NCBI RefSeq assembly: GCF_005047355.1
Contig: NZ_SUMC01000052.1
Span: 1 to 58,109 of the forward strand
Length of the DNA stretch: 58,109 bases
Direction: 5' to 3'
Origin: Actinacidiphila oryziradicis
GTDB taxonomy: Bacteria; Actinomycetota; Actinomycetes; Streptomycetales; Streptomycetaceae
The translations under genes and the position numbers were made by a program. This document shows, piece by piece, positions 1 to 7,606 of this stretch. Positions within the stretch are counted from its first letter, which is position 1. The number at the start of each line of letters is the position of its first letter. The notes under the pieces are model-generated. The model saw only the letters and a list, made by a program, of their open reading frames with translations, was not told the origin of the DNA and made no database searches.

Positions 1-250
1 AGCGATGCACACCCCGTTCGACGTGCATTTCGGCCTCGCCGAACAGCTCCGCGAGATGCGCGCCGACGTCCTGGACGCCGTCTACGCCAAGCATCCCGAA
101 CGCTTCGTCCGCAAGGCCCCCGAGCCACCCAAGCTCCCCGGGGCCGCCTGGATCAACAAGCCCGACCAACCCCGACCGGACGAGCAAACAATCCCGGCAC
201 AGGGATAGAACCATCTACCTGCCTTGATCACGTTGACAGGTTCCGTGGCG
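1..250 (+). mobile_element. Right end of an IS3-like insertion sequence
   Basis: This covers the transposase tail plus about 40 bases after its stop. The terminal sequence around 222-247 (TGATCACGTTGACAGGTTCCG) looks like an IS terminal repeat, and coding sequence of a broken regulator begins immediately after it. The exact boundary is inferred from where homology to the regulator appears to resume. The left end and any target duplication are outside the window. Confidence 0.55.
2..208 (+). CDS. IS3-like transposase (OrfB), 3' end only
   Basis: The reading frame is open from the window edge and ends at a TAG at 206-208. The visible tail, with HFGLAEQLREMR, AVYAKHPERFVRK and AAWINKP, matches the C-terminal end of actinobacterial IS3-type integrase-core transposases, where such a tail follows the catalytic DDE domain. 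The catalytic core lies outside the window, so activity cannot be judged. The downstream neighbour is a regulator that has lost its 5' end, consistent with insertion of this element. Family assignment rests on recall of the C-terminal motif; IS3 subgroup is not assigned. Confidence 0.7.
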   Translation, partial: AMHTPFDVHFGLAEQLREMRADVLDAVYAKHPERFVRKAPEPPKLPGAAWINKPDQPRPDEQTIPAQG

Positions 251-317
251 GGTTCGGGCTGGGCTGACACAGCAGAAGCTGGGCTCGGCCACGAACTACG
301 GGCGGTCGTACGTCGCC

Positions 318-1013
318 ATGGTCGAGAACGGCGGACGGCTGGGCAGCGAGGAGTTCGCCGCAAGTCTGGACAGGGTCTGCGGTACGCCGGGTCGGTTCGA
401 ACGGCTGAGGGAACGGGCGGTCCGGCTCGGCTACCCGGCATGGTTCGTGCCGTATCTGAAAGCCGAGCGCGAGGCGACACAGATCTGCGACTACTCAACT
501 AGCCTGATCATGGGAATGTTGCAGACCGAGGCGTATGCCCGTTCCGTCTTCCGCGCCGCCAATCCGCACGAAGACGAGGAGACCACCCGCAGCCGCATCG
601 CAAGGCGCTTCCGGCGACGCCAAGTCATGGGGCGCGAGAACCCTCCGCTGCTGCGGGAGATCCTTCACGAGGCCTGCCTACATACGGTGGTGGGCGGCCC
701 CGCAGACATGCGGGAACAGCTCGCTCACCTCCTTGAGGTGGCGCAGTCACCGCACGTTGTGATTCAGGTGATCCCCTTCAGCGCGGGCGCTGTCGCGACA
801 GATCAGCCGTTCGTCGTGCTTGCAATCGGTGAAGCATCGTCGATTGTCTACTCGGAAGCCCTGAATGCTGGACGAGTGGACGAGTCGACGGCAGCTGTGG
901 CAGAGGCGGCGGAGACCTATGATCGACTGCGGGCCGCCGCGCTGTCGCCGAACGACTCGCTGGTGCTGATTCGCAAGTTGATGGAGGAGTACACCCATGG
1001 AAACCGCCCCTGA
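318..1013 (+). CDS. DUF5753 regulator, 5'-truncated by the IS
   Basis: The protein (231 aa from the first ATG) has the C-terminal ligand/effector region of Streptomyces XRE-type regulators with DUF5753. The usual N-terminal helix-turn-helix is incomplete. Upstream of the ATG the same frame still reads AGLTQQKLGSATNYGRSYVA, the second half of an XRE helix-turn-helix, before meeting a stop at 234 beside the IS end. No start codon lies between that stop and 318. The remaining product begins at the end of the recognition-helix region (MVENGGRLGSEEF) and probably cannot bind DNA. It overlaps the downstream DUF397 gene by 17 bases, the normal pairing of these families. It is best regarded as a gene relic that may still be translated. 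Confidence 0.75.
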   Translation: MVENGGRLGSEEFAASLDRVCGTPGRFERLRERAVRLGYPAWFVPYLKAEREATQICDYSTSLIMGMLQTEAYARSVFRAANPHEDEETTRSRIARRFRRRQVMGRENPPLLREILHEACLHTVVGGPADMREQLAHLLEVAQSPHVVIQVIPFSAGAVATDQPFVVLAIGEASSIVYSEALNAGRVDESTAAVAEAAETYDRLRAAALSPNDSLVLIRKLMEEYTHGNRP

Positions 1014-1218
1014 TCTCGCGCCAGTGAAGTGGGTCAAGTCCAGCCACAGCGGCGGCAACGACGGTAACTGCGTCGAGTTCAGCCGCACCCTCGCCCCGTC
1101 CGGCATGGTCCCCATACGCGACAGTAAGGGCCCAGAAGGTCCCGCCCTCGCCGTCTCCGCCCCGTCCTGGAGCGCCTTCGTGGACGCCGTCAAGGGCGGG
1201 AACTTTCCGGCGCTCTGA
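997..1218 (+). CDS. DUF397 protein
   Basis: This 73-aa protein has the DUF397 hallmarks: W-x-K-S-S-H-S near the N terminus (WVKSSHSGGN), NCVEF, VPIRDSKG and the C-terminal W-x-x-F-x-x-x-V (WSAFVDAVKGG). Such proteins are usually encoded directly after a DUF5753/XRE regulator, and several pairs act as antitoxin- or anti-regulator-like modules in Streptomyces (family knowledge). Here the start overlaps the partner gene by 17 bases, so translation is probably coupled. The gene is intact although its partner has lost the DNA-binding region. Confidence 0.85.
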   Translation: METAPDLAPVKWVKSSHSGGNDGNCVEFSRTLAPSGMVPIRDSKGPEGPALAVSAPSWSAFVDAVKGGNFPAL

Positions 1219-1247
1219 AGCGCGAGCAGGTGCCGTCGGCTGCCCGG

Positions 1248-2111
1248 TCAGGCGGTGGCAGGCCGCCGGAACACGTTGGCATTGCGCGCGCACCAGTCCG
1301 CGAAAGTCTGCGGCCTGCGCCCGAGTAGCCGCTCCACGGTGTCGGTCCGGAACCCGACGGTGTCGGCGCGCATGAGCGTGAAGCCCTCCGTGATGGCATC
1401 GGCGAGCGCCCGGGGCGCCCCGTGGGGGAAGCGGGACCGGACTGCCTCGGCCGGGGTGGCCGCTTCGCGGACCTCGATGTCGCGGCCGATCGACTCGGCG
1501 ATGATCCGGACCTGTTCGGCGATGGTGAACATCTCGTCGCCGGTGAGGGCGTACTCCTTGCCCTGGTGGCCGTCCTCCGTCAGGGCGAGGGTGGCGACCG
1601 CGGCGATGTCCGCGGGGTCGATCGGTGCGTAGCGGCCCGGGCCGACCGGGTCGAGGACATAACCTCCTTCGCGGATGGTGGGCAGCCAGTCGAGGGCGTT
1701 GGTCATGAAGCCGCCGGGCCGCAGGAACGTGGCGGGTATGCCGGAGGCGCGGATGATCTCCTCGCGCTCGTGGTGCCAGCGGCCCATGGCGGGGATCGGG
1801 TCGAGGAGGACGTGGGAAGAGGACAGGTGCACGATGTGGCTCACCCCGGCGGCCTGAGCGGCGGCGACGGCGTGGATGGTGAAGTCGGTGCCGATGCCCT
1901 GCGTGAGCAGGAACAGCTTGTCGACGCCGCCGAAGGCGGGCGTCAGTGTCGCGGGCTCGCCCAGGTCGCCGACGGAGCGTTCGGCGCGGTCGGGCAGTCC
2001 GGCGGCGCGGGCGGGGTCGCGGACGAGGACGCGTAACTTGGCGCCCTTCGCGTCGAGTTCGCGGGCGAGTTCGCGGCCGATGTTCCCGGTGGCTCCGGTG
2101 ACCAGTATCAT
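1248..2111 (-). CDS. NmrA/SDR-type NAD(P)-binding reductase with a TTA codon
   Basis: This 287-aa protein starts with the NAD(P)-binding signature ILVTGATGNIG and carries HLSSSH and the FLRPGGFMTN stretch typical of atypical SDRs of the NmrA/YtfG (quinone oxidoreductase-like) group. It probably reduces or senses a small quinone or aldehyde. The classical Tyr-x3-Lys pair is not evident, as usual in NmrA relatives. It is transcribed divergently from a MarR gene at 2233 across a repeat-rich operator. Leu26 is encoded by TTA (2034-2036 on the complementary strand), the rare bldA-dependent codon in Streptomyces, so translation may be growth-phase limited. Confidence 0.8.
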   Translation of the reverse strand: MILVTGATGNIGRELARELDAKGAKLRVLVRDPARAAGLPDRAERSVGDLGEPATLTPAFGGVDKLFLLTQGIGTDFTIHAVAAAQAAGVSHIVHLSSSHVLLDPIPAMGRWHHEREEIIRASGIPATFLRPGGFMTNALDWLPTIREGGYVLDPVGPGRYAPIDPADIAAVATLALTEDGHQGKEYALTGDEMFTIAEQVRIIAESIGRDIEVREAATPAEAVRSRFPHGAPRALADAITEGFTLMRADTVGFRTDTVERLLGRRPQTFADWCARNANVFRRPATA

Positions 2112-2120
2112 CAGGACTCC

Positions 2121-2190
2121 TTAAGTCGTTTGCCGTCTAATGAGTTCCGGAGGGACGTTAGCCGGTAAATGATTAGCCGTCAATCGACTT
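2121..2190. promoter_or_regulatory. Triple MarR-type operator in the divergent promoter
   Basis: Three related 18-20-base elements lie between the reductase and the MarR gene. One is inverted at 2121-2140 (read on the minus strand as TTAGACGGCAAACGACTTAA). Two are direct at 2158-2175 (TTAGCCGGTAAATGATTA) and 2173-2190 (TTAGCCGTCAATCGACTT). The shared core is TTAGnCGnnAAnnGA. The layout fits cooperative binding of a dimeric regulator that represses both promoters; the MarR product of 2233-2691 is the obvious candidate. Confidence 0.65.
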
Positions 2191-2232
2191 GCCTGCGGCC
2201 TGATCGGCCGGTTCCGCACACCGCCGGAGGCC

Positions 2233-2691
2233 GTGATGCCCGAGTTCCTGGACCTGCACAGCAGAACGTCGAAGGTGCTCCGAGCCCTGGCTGACGGCGC
2301 AATGCGGCGCCATGGACTGCACCTCGGGCAGAACCATCTGCTCGCGGTGCTGTGGGAACGCGACGGCAGTACGCCCGGCGAGGTCGCCGCCGCGGCGAAC
2401 GTCACGACGCCCACCGTCGTCAAGATGGCCGACCGGATGACCACGGCCGGGCTGCTCACCCGGCGCCGTGACGACCGGGACCACCGCCTCGTCCGGCTCT
2501 GGCTCACCGACGCGGGACGCGCACTGCAGGGGCCGGTCGAGGCGGACCGGCGGTTGATGGAGGAGAAGGTCACCGCGGACCTCACCGAGACCGAACGTGA
2601 GCACCTCTTGAGCGCGCTGGCGAAGATTCACCGGTCGGCGAGCGACCTGTTGGGCGGCCCCATCGACTACGGCGACCCGGCCACCACCTGA
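2233..2691 (+). CDS. MarR-family transcriptional regulator
   Basis: This 152-aa protein (GTG at 2233; an ATG follows directly at 2236) has the MarR winged helix. The recognition helix region reads AAAANVTTPTVVKMADRM, followed by the wing GLLTRRRDDRDHRLVRLWLTDAGR with the family's conserved D-x-R-D. The length is normal for MarR. It is divergent from the NmrA-like reductase, the usual arrangement in which the MarR protein represses its neighbour until a phenolic or oxidant ligand binds. Repeated operator-like elements at 2121-2190 support autoregulation. Confidence 0.85.
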   Translation: MMPEFLDLHSRTSKVLRALADGAMRRHGLHLGQNHLLAVLWERDGSTPGEVAAAANVTTPTVVKMADRMTTAGLLTRRRDDRDHRLVRLWLTDAGRALQGPVEADRRLMEEKVTADLTETEREHLLSALAKIHRSASDLLGGPIDYGDPATT

Positions 2692-2866
2692 CTGGCAGGC
2701 GACGCCGCGAACCAGGCCGTCGCCATCAGGAGCATCACCGCGATGCCCAGGCCCACCAGGACGCCCTCGCGGCGGGAGCGCGCTGTCGCTCGCGGAGGCC
2801 GTGAGCGACGTCAGCCGGGAGGTCCCGCGGGAATTTCCCCGTGCAAGGGTCTTGAACCGGTGTCTT

Positions 2867-2878
2867 GTTAACGTTAAC
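2867..2878. promoter_or_regulatory. LacI-family operator O1
   Basis: The perfect 12-base palindrome GTTAACGTTAAC lies about 60 bases upstream of the lacI-type gene. Palindromes with a central CG are the classic LacI/GalR-family target. A near-identical copy (GTTAACGTTACC) is at 4029-4040, so both probably bind the protein of 2940-3971. Confidence 0.75.
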
Positions 2879-2939
2879 GTCCACCGCAACACCCCAGAAA
2901 CAAAGGGAACGATCTCCAAGTGATGCTCTGTGATGCCCT

Positions 2940-3971
2940 ATGACGTCGTCCACTGACAGGGCCGGGCGCCCTGCGGTCCTCGGCGACGTGGCGCGGCTGG
3001 CGCAGGTCTCGGTGATGACCGTCTCGCGGGTGCTCAACGAGCACCACGGAGTCAAGGCCAGCACCCGGGCCCGGGTCCTCGCGGCGGTGACGGAGCTGGG
3101 CTACCGGCCCAACAGCGCGGCACGGGCGCTGGTGACCGGCAGGTCACGCGTGCTCGGCGTGGTCGGCTTCGACACCAGGCTGTACGGCCCCGCGACCACC
3201 CTGTTCAGCATCGAGCAGGCGGCCCGCGACGCCGGCTACACCGTGCGGGTCACCACGCTGGAGTCCACCGGCCAGAACTCCGGCGAAGAGGTGATGCGCA
3301 ATCTGATGTCGGAGTCGCTCGCCGGCGTCATCCTCGCCGCTCCGCACGACTGGGCGGCGGAAGCCCTGCGGCATCTGACCAAGGGGACGCCCGTGGTCGT
3401 GGTGGACGTGGACATCGAGCAGGAGTCCGCCCCGGTGGTCGGCATCGCCCAGTACGCCGGGGCCCGGCAGGCCACGGAGCACCTGCTGTCCCTCGGCCAC
3501 CAGACCGTCTGGCACGTCGCCGGTCCGGTGGACTGGCCGTCGGCGCAGGCCCGCGAAGCGGCCTGGCGCACGACGCTCACCGAGGCCGGACGGAAGGCGC
3601 CGCCCCCGCTGCGCGGGGACTGGACGGCACGGTCGGGCTACGAGCAGGGCCGGCGGCTCATCCGGCGGGGGAACGTCACCGCGGTCTTCGCCGCCAACGA
3701 CCAGATGGCCCTCGGCGTGCTCCTCGCGCTGCGCGAGGCAGGCCTGGACGTGCCCGGCGATGTGAGCCTGGTCGGCTTTGACGACATCCCGGAGGCCGCG
3801 TACTTCTGGCCGCCGCTGACGACGGTGCGCCAGGACTTCGACGAGGCGGGACGGCTCGCCCTCGACCTGCTGGTGGAACAGATAGAGGGCACGGCGGAGC
3901 GGGACGGGCTGACCGTGGTCGAGCCCGAACTGGTCGTACGCAGCAGCACGGGCCTGGCGGCCCGGCACTGA
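2940..3971 (+). CDS. LacI-family regulator of the galactoside operon
   Basis: This 343-aa protein has an N-terminal LacI helix-turn-helix (about residues 12-62: VARLAQVSVMTVSRVLNEHHGV ending ELGYRPNSAARAL, shown here in part). A periplasmic-binding-like ligand core follows with VFAANDQMALGVLLALREAGLDVPGDVSLVGFDD, all canonical. It is the first gene of a same-strand run with a GH42 beta-galactosidase and ABC sugar-uptake genes, so a galactoside or its product is the likely inducer (inference). A perfect palindromic operator lies upstream and a second copy inside the next gene, suggesting autorepression and looping. Confidence 0.88.
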   Translation: MTSSTDRAGRPAVLGDVARLAQVSVMTVSRVLNEHHGVKASTRARVLAAVTELGYRPNSAARALVTGRSRVLGVVGFDTRLYGPATTLFSIEQAARDAGYTVRVTTLESTGQNSGEEVMRNLMSESLAGVILAAPHDWAAEALRHLTKGTPVVVVDVDIEQESAPVVGIAQYAGARQATEHLLSLGHQTVWHVAGPVDWPSAQAREAAWRTTLTEAGRKAPPPLRGDWTARSGYEQGRRLIRRGNVTAVFAANDQMALGVLLALREAGLDVPGDVSLVGFDDIPEAAYFWPPLTTVRQDFDEAGRLALDLLVEQIEGTAERDGLTVVEPELVVRSSTGLAARH

Positions 3972-3989
3972 CATGGGGGAACCGATCGC

Positions 3990-6134
3990 ATGAGCACGTC
4001 GCGGCAGCCGCACTCGCAGTCCAAGAATGTTAACGTTACCAACTTTCCCGGCCGGATCCTCTTCGGAGCCGCCTACTACGCCGAGTACCAGCCCTACGAA
4101 CGCCTCACCACCGATCTCGACCTGATGGCACAGGCCGGATTCTCGGTGATCCGGGTCGGCGAGTCCGTGTGGTCGACCTGGGAGCCCGAAGACGGCCGGT
4201 TCGCCCTCGACTGGCTCCAGCCGGTCCTCGACGAGGCCCACGCCAGGGACATCTCGGTCATCATCGGAACGCCGACCTACGCCGTCCCGCCGTGGCTGCG
4301 CCGCAAGTACCCGGAGACGGCGGCGCAACGGGCCCCCGGACAAGCCATCCCCTACGGCGGCCGGCAGGACGCGGACTTCACCCACCCGGCCTTCCGGCAT
4401 CTCGCTGAACGGGTCGTCAGGAAGATCGTCGCGCGCTACGCCGGACATCCGGCGGTCATCGGCTGGCAGGTCGACAACGAACCCGGCATCGAACTGCTGC
4501 ACAACCCCGCCGTGTTCCAGGGCTTCGTGGACCATCTGCGTACGACCTACGGCGACGTCGAGACCCTCAACGACCGCTGGGGGCTGACCTACTGGTCCCA
4601 TCGCATCGCCGACTGGTCGCAGCTGTGGACACCGGACGGCAACACCACCCCGTCCTACGACCTGGCGTGGCGCCGCTACCAGGCACAGCTGACCACCGAC
4701 TTCATCGGCTGGCAGGCCGACATCGTGCGCGAACTCGCCGACCCCGGGCAGTTCGTCACGACCTGCATCGACATGGGCAGGAAGGCCCTCGACGAAGGGG
4801 CGCTGGGACAGCGGCTGGACGTCGCCGCCACCAACCTCTACTTCCCGATGCAGGACGGGCTGCGGCACCCGGCCCCCGCGGAGCCGCCGAGGGCGGGCCG
4901 CCCCTGGTGGCTGCCCTGGTCCGGAGCCTGGGCGCTGTACCTCAAGTCCGATCTCTCCTACGGGATACGCCGTGAGCCCTTCCTCGTCACCGAGACGCAC
5001 GCCCAGTCCATCGGCGAGTCGCACGTCAACTACCCGGCCTACGACGGCCAGTGGCGCCAGGCCGTATGGGCGATGGTGGCCCGCGGCGCGGCGGCGGTCG
5101 AGTACTGGCACTGGCACACCCTGCACTTCGGCCTGGAGACCCACTGGGGCGGAGTCCTCGGGCACAACCTGGAACCGGGCCGCTGCTACGAGGAGCTGGC
5201 TCGCACCGGTGGCGAGCTCCAGCAGGCCGGGGATGTACTGGCCGGCCTGGAACCGGAGGCCGACGTCGCGATCCTGTACTCGCTGGAGAGCAAGTGGGCG
5301 CTGGAGTTCCAGCCGCCCATCGCGGCGGGAGCCGGCGGGGATCCGGACCGCGGGGCCTACGACCGCGTCGTCGCCACCCTCCACCAGGGCCTGTTCGACG
5401 CCGGCCTCCAGGCCGCCGTACTGAACCCGCGGCAGCTGGGGACGGACCCCGCGGCGCTCGCCGCCCGCTGGCCGGTGCTGGTGGTGCCCGCCCTGTACGT
5501 GGCGGGCGACGAACTCCTGAGCTTGCTGGAGCAGTACGCGCACCACGGCGGCCACCTCCTCCTCACGTTCCGCTCCGGGTACGCGGACGAAGACGCCAGG
5601 CCGCGCCCCCGGGTCATGCCCGGAGTCCTGCGGGAGGCCGTCGGGGCGCACTACCTGGAGTACACCAACCTCGCCGAGCCGGTGCCCGTCACAGGACTGG
5701 ACGGGCGCGCGACGGCCTGGGCGGACGCCCTCGTGCCGGACACCGCCACGCCGCTGGCCTGGTACGAGCACCCGCACGTGGGGCGCTGGCCCGCCGTCGT
5801 CACGAACGAGCACGGAGCCGGCCGCGTCACCTATCTCGGCACCCTGCCCGACCCGGCCATGGCGCGGGGACTGGCCCGCTGGGTGGCGGAGACGACCCTG
5901 CCCGACGACCCGTGGGGCGACAGACCCGGCTCGGTGACTGTGACCGGGGCCCGCACGGCCGACGGACGCCGGCTGCGGTTCGTCAGCAACTGGTCGTGGG
6001 AGACGGCGCCACTGCGCCTGCCCGTGCCCGTCATGGATCTGCTGTCCGGCGAAACGCTCGACGCCGGAACGGAGTTTTCGCTCGGACCGTGGGATGTCCG
6101 GGTGCTCATCGAGCGAAACACCCAGAACGCCTAG
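3990..6134 (+). CDS. GH42 beta-galactosidase
   Basis: This 714-aa protein matches glycoside hydrolase family 42: an N-terminal TIM barrel with FGAAYYAEYQP, a Cys-less zinc-site variant, then a glutamine-amidotransferase-like trimerisation domain and a small beta domain. The probable acid/base is Glu164 in WQVDNEPG and the probable nucleophile is Glu335 in FLVTETHAQS. There is no signal peptide, so it acts in the cytoplasm on imported beta-galactosides. The start at 3990 follows a GGGGGA ribosome site. The catalytic domain begins near residue 19, and codons 14-17 form a LacI operator. It lies 18 bases after lacI and 35 before the binding-protein gene. Confidence 0.88.
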   Translation: MSTSRQPHSQSKNVNVTNFPGRILFGAAYYAEYQPYERLTTDLDLMAQAGFSVIRVGESVWSTWEPEDGRFALDWLQPVLDEAHARDISVIIGTPTYAVPPWLRRKYPETAAQRAPGQAIPYGGRQDADFTHPAFRHLAERVVRKIVARYAGHPAVIGWQVDNEPGIELLHNPAVFQGFVDHLRTTYGDVETLNDRWGLTYWSHRIADWSQLWTPDGNTTPSYDLAWRRYQAQLTTDFIGWQADIVRELADPGQFVTTCIDMGRKALDEGALGQRLDVAATNLYFPMQDGLRHPAPAEPPRAGRPWWLPWSGAWALYLKSDLSYGIRREPFLVTETHAQSIGESHVNYPAYDGQWRQAVWAMVARGAAAVEYWHWHTLHFGLETHWGGVLGHNLEPGRCYEELARTGGELQQAGDVLAGLEPEADVAILYSLESKWALEFQPPIAAGAGGDPDRGAYDRVVATLHQGLFDAGLQAAVLNPRQLGTDPAALAARWPVLVVPALYVAGDELLSLLEQYAHHGGHLLLTFRSGYADEDARPRPRVMPGVLREAVGAHYLEYTNLAEPVPVTGLDGRATAWADALVPDTATPLAWYEHPHVGRWPAVVTNEHGAGRVTYLGTLPDPAMARGLARWVAETTLPDDPWGDRPGSVTVTGARTADGRRLRFVSNWSWETAPLRLPVPVMDLLSGETLDAGTEFSLGPWDVRVLIERNTQNA
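4029..4040. promoter_or_regulatory. LacI-family operator O2, inside the GH42 coding region
   Basis: GTTAACGTTACC differs from the upstream palindrome GTTAACGTTAAC by one base. It encodes residues 14-17 (V-N-V-T) in a non-conserved N-terminal extension of the galactosidase. An intragenic operator here could act as a transcription roadblock or loop with O1 at 2867, about 1.16 kb away. Confidence 0.6.
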
Positions 6135-6169
6135 AACGCCCAGAACACAAAAATATAGGAGGAGAGACG

Positions 6170-7540
6170 ATGAGGTCTCCCATAACGGGAAGGCGTTCGC
6201 GCCTGCTCACCGCGGTCGCCGGCGGGCTCGCCCTGCTCACGCTGACCGCCGCCTGCTCCGGCGGCTCGTCGTCCGGGGCCGGGGCCGGCGGCACCACAAA
6301 GACCGTCGACATGGCCGCCGAGCTGAAGAAGCCGGCCACCATCGAGTTCTGGAGCTGGGTGGACGGCATCCAGTCCGAGGTCGCGCTCTTCGAGAAGAAG
6401 TACCCCAACATCAAGGTCAAGGTGGTCAACGCCGGCCAGCCCACCGCCGAGTACCCCAAACTCCGTACCGCCCTCAAGGCCGGCAGCGGGGCCCCCGACG
6501 TCGTCCAGCTCGAAGCCCACGAGGTCTCCTCCTTCACCATCACCAAGAGCCTGCTCGACCTGGCCCCGTACGGAGCCAATACGATCAAGAGCAAGTTCCA
6601 GCCATGGGTCTGGGGCCAGGTCGCGCAGGGCTCCTCCGTCTACGCCATCCCGCAGGACACCGGCCCGATGGGAATGCTGTACCGCAAGGACATCTTCGAC
6701 AAGCACCACATCAAGGTCCCCACGACCTGGGCGGAGTTCCAGACCGCGGCCGACAAGCTCCACAAGGCCGACCCGGCGGCCTACCTGACCAACATGTCTC
6801 CGAGCAACGGCGCGGTCTTCAGCGGTCTGCTCTGGCAGGCGGGATCACGGCCGTTCAAGACCAACTCGGCGACGAGCTTCAACGTGAACATCGCCGACGC
6901 GCCCGCCAAGAAGGTGAGCGACTACTGGAGCGGCCTGGTGAAGTCGGGGACGGTCTCGACCGACGCCGACTTCACCGACCAGTGGTATCGCGGCCTGGCC
7001 GGCGGTAAGTACGCGACGTGGCTCACCGCCGCCTGGGGCCCGATGTTCCTCCAGGGGACCGCGAAGGGCACCTCCGGCAAGTGGCGCGTCGCCCCGCTTC
7101 CCCAGTGGAGCGCGGGGGAGTCCGTATCGGGCAACACCGGCGGCTCCACGAGCGCGGTCGTGCGCAGCAGCAAGTACCCGGCCGCGGCGGCGGCGTTCGC
7201 CGAGTTCCTGAACAGCGACCCCACGTCGGCGAAGATGCTGGCCTCCAAGCAGTCCCTCTTCCCCGCCACGACGGCGCTGCTCGACGACAAGACGTTCCTG
7301 GACCAGTCGCTGCCCTTCTTCGGCGGACAGAAGGTGAACCAGGTCTTCTCCGACATCTCCAAGACGGTCAAGACGGACTTCACCTGGAGCCCCGTCCAGG
7401 ACTACGTCTTCAGCGACTTCAACGACACCGTCGGCAAGGCGATGACCAGCAAGGCTGATCTCACCACCGCACTCACCCAGTGGCAGGACTCGGTCACCAC
7501 ATACGCCAAGCAACAGGGCTTCACCGTCGGTGGCAGCTGA
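6170..7540 (+). CDS. ABC sugar transporter, lipoprotein substrate-binding protein
   Basis: This 456-aa family 1 extracellular solute-binding protein has a Sec-type lipoprotein signal: basic MRSPITGRRSR, a hydrophobic core, then lipobox LTAAC with Cys29 as the lipidation site. The mature part begins with a Gly/Ser-rich linker and IEFWSWVDG, typical of carbohydrate-binding proteins. It would capture an oligosaccharide, probably a beta-galactoside given the upstream GH42 gene, outside the membrane. The start has an excellent AGGAGGAG ribosome site. A 17-bp stem-loop separates it from the permease genes. Confidence 0.88.
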   Translation: MRSPITGRRSRLLTAVAGGLALLTLTAACSGGSSSGAGAGGTTKTVDMAAELKKPATIEFWSWVDGIQSEVALFEKKYPNIKVKVVNAGQPTAEYPKLRTALKAGSGAPDVVQLEAHEVSSFTITKSLLDLAPYGANTIKSKFQPWVWGQVAQGSSVYAIPQDTGPMGMLYRKDIFDKHHIKVPTTWAEFQTAADKLHKADPAAYLTNMSPSNGAVFSGLLWQAGSRPFKTNSATSFNVNIADAPAKKVSDYWSGLVKSGTVSTDADFTDQWYRGLAGGKYATWLTAAWGPMFLQGTAKGTSGKWRVAPLPQWSAGESVSGNTGGSTSAVVRSSKYPAAAAAFAEFLNSDPTSAKMLASKQSLFPATTALLDDKTFLDQSLPFFGGQKVNQVFSDISKTVKTDFTWSPVQDYVFSDFNDTVGKAMTSKADLTTALTQWQDSVTTYAKQQGFTVGGS

Positions 7541-7553
7541 CCGGAGCACACCG

Positions 7554-7591
7554 TGCCCCCGCGGACACCGCCTCCGGTGTCCGCGGGGGCA
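7554..7591 (+). promoter_or_regulatory. 17-bp stem-loop between binding-protein and permease genes
   Basis: Perfect inverted arms at 7554-7570 and 7575-7591 enclose a four-base loop. No U-tract follows on the sense strand. This position after the binding-protein gene is common for RNA structures that stabilise the upstream mRNA or reduce read-through, giving more binding protein than permease. The permease ribosome site (AGGGGGAAGG) starts just after the stem. Confidence 0.75.
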
Positions 7592-7606
7592 GGGGGAAGG
7601 TACGAC

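Noticed and set aside
3144..5813. Very long open antisense frame opposite lacI and the GH42 gene
   Set aside because: The composition is Arg/Gly/Val/Pro-rich with no domain pattern. It follows from high third-position G+C of the real genes on the other strand.
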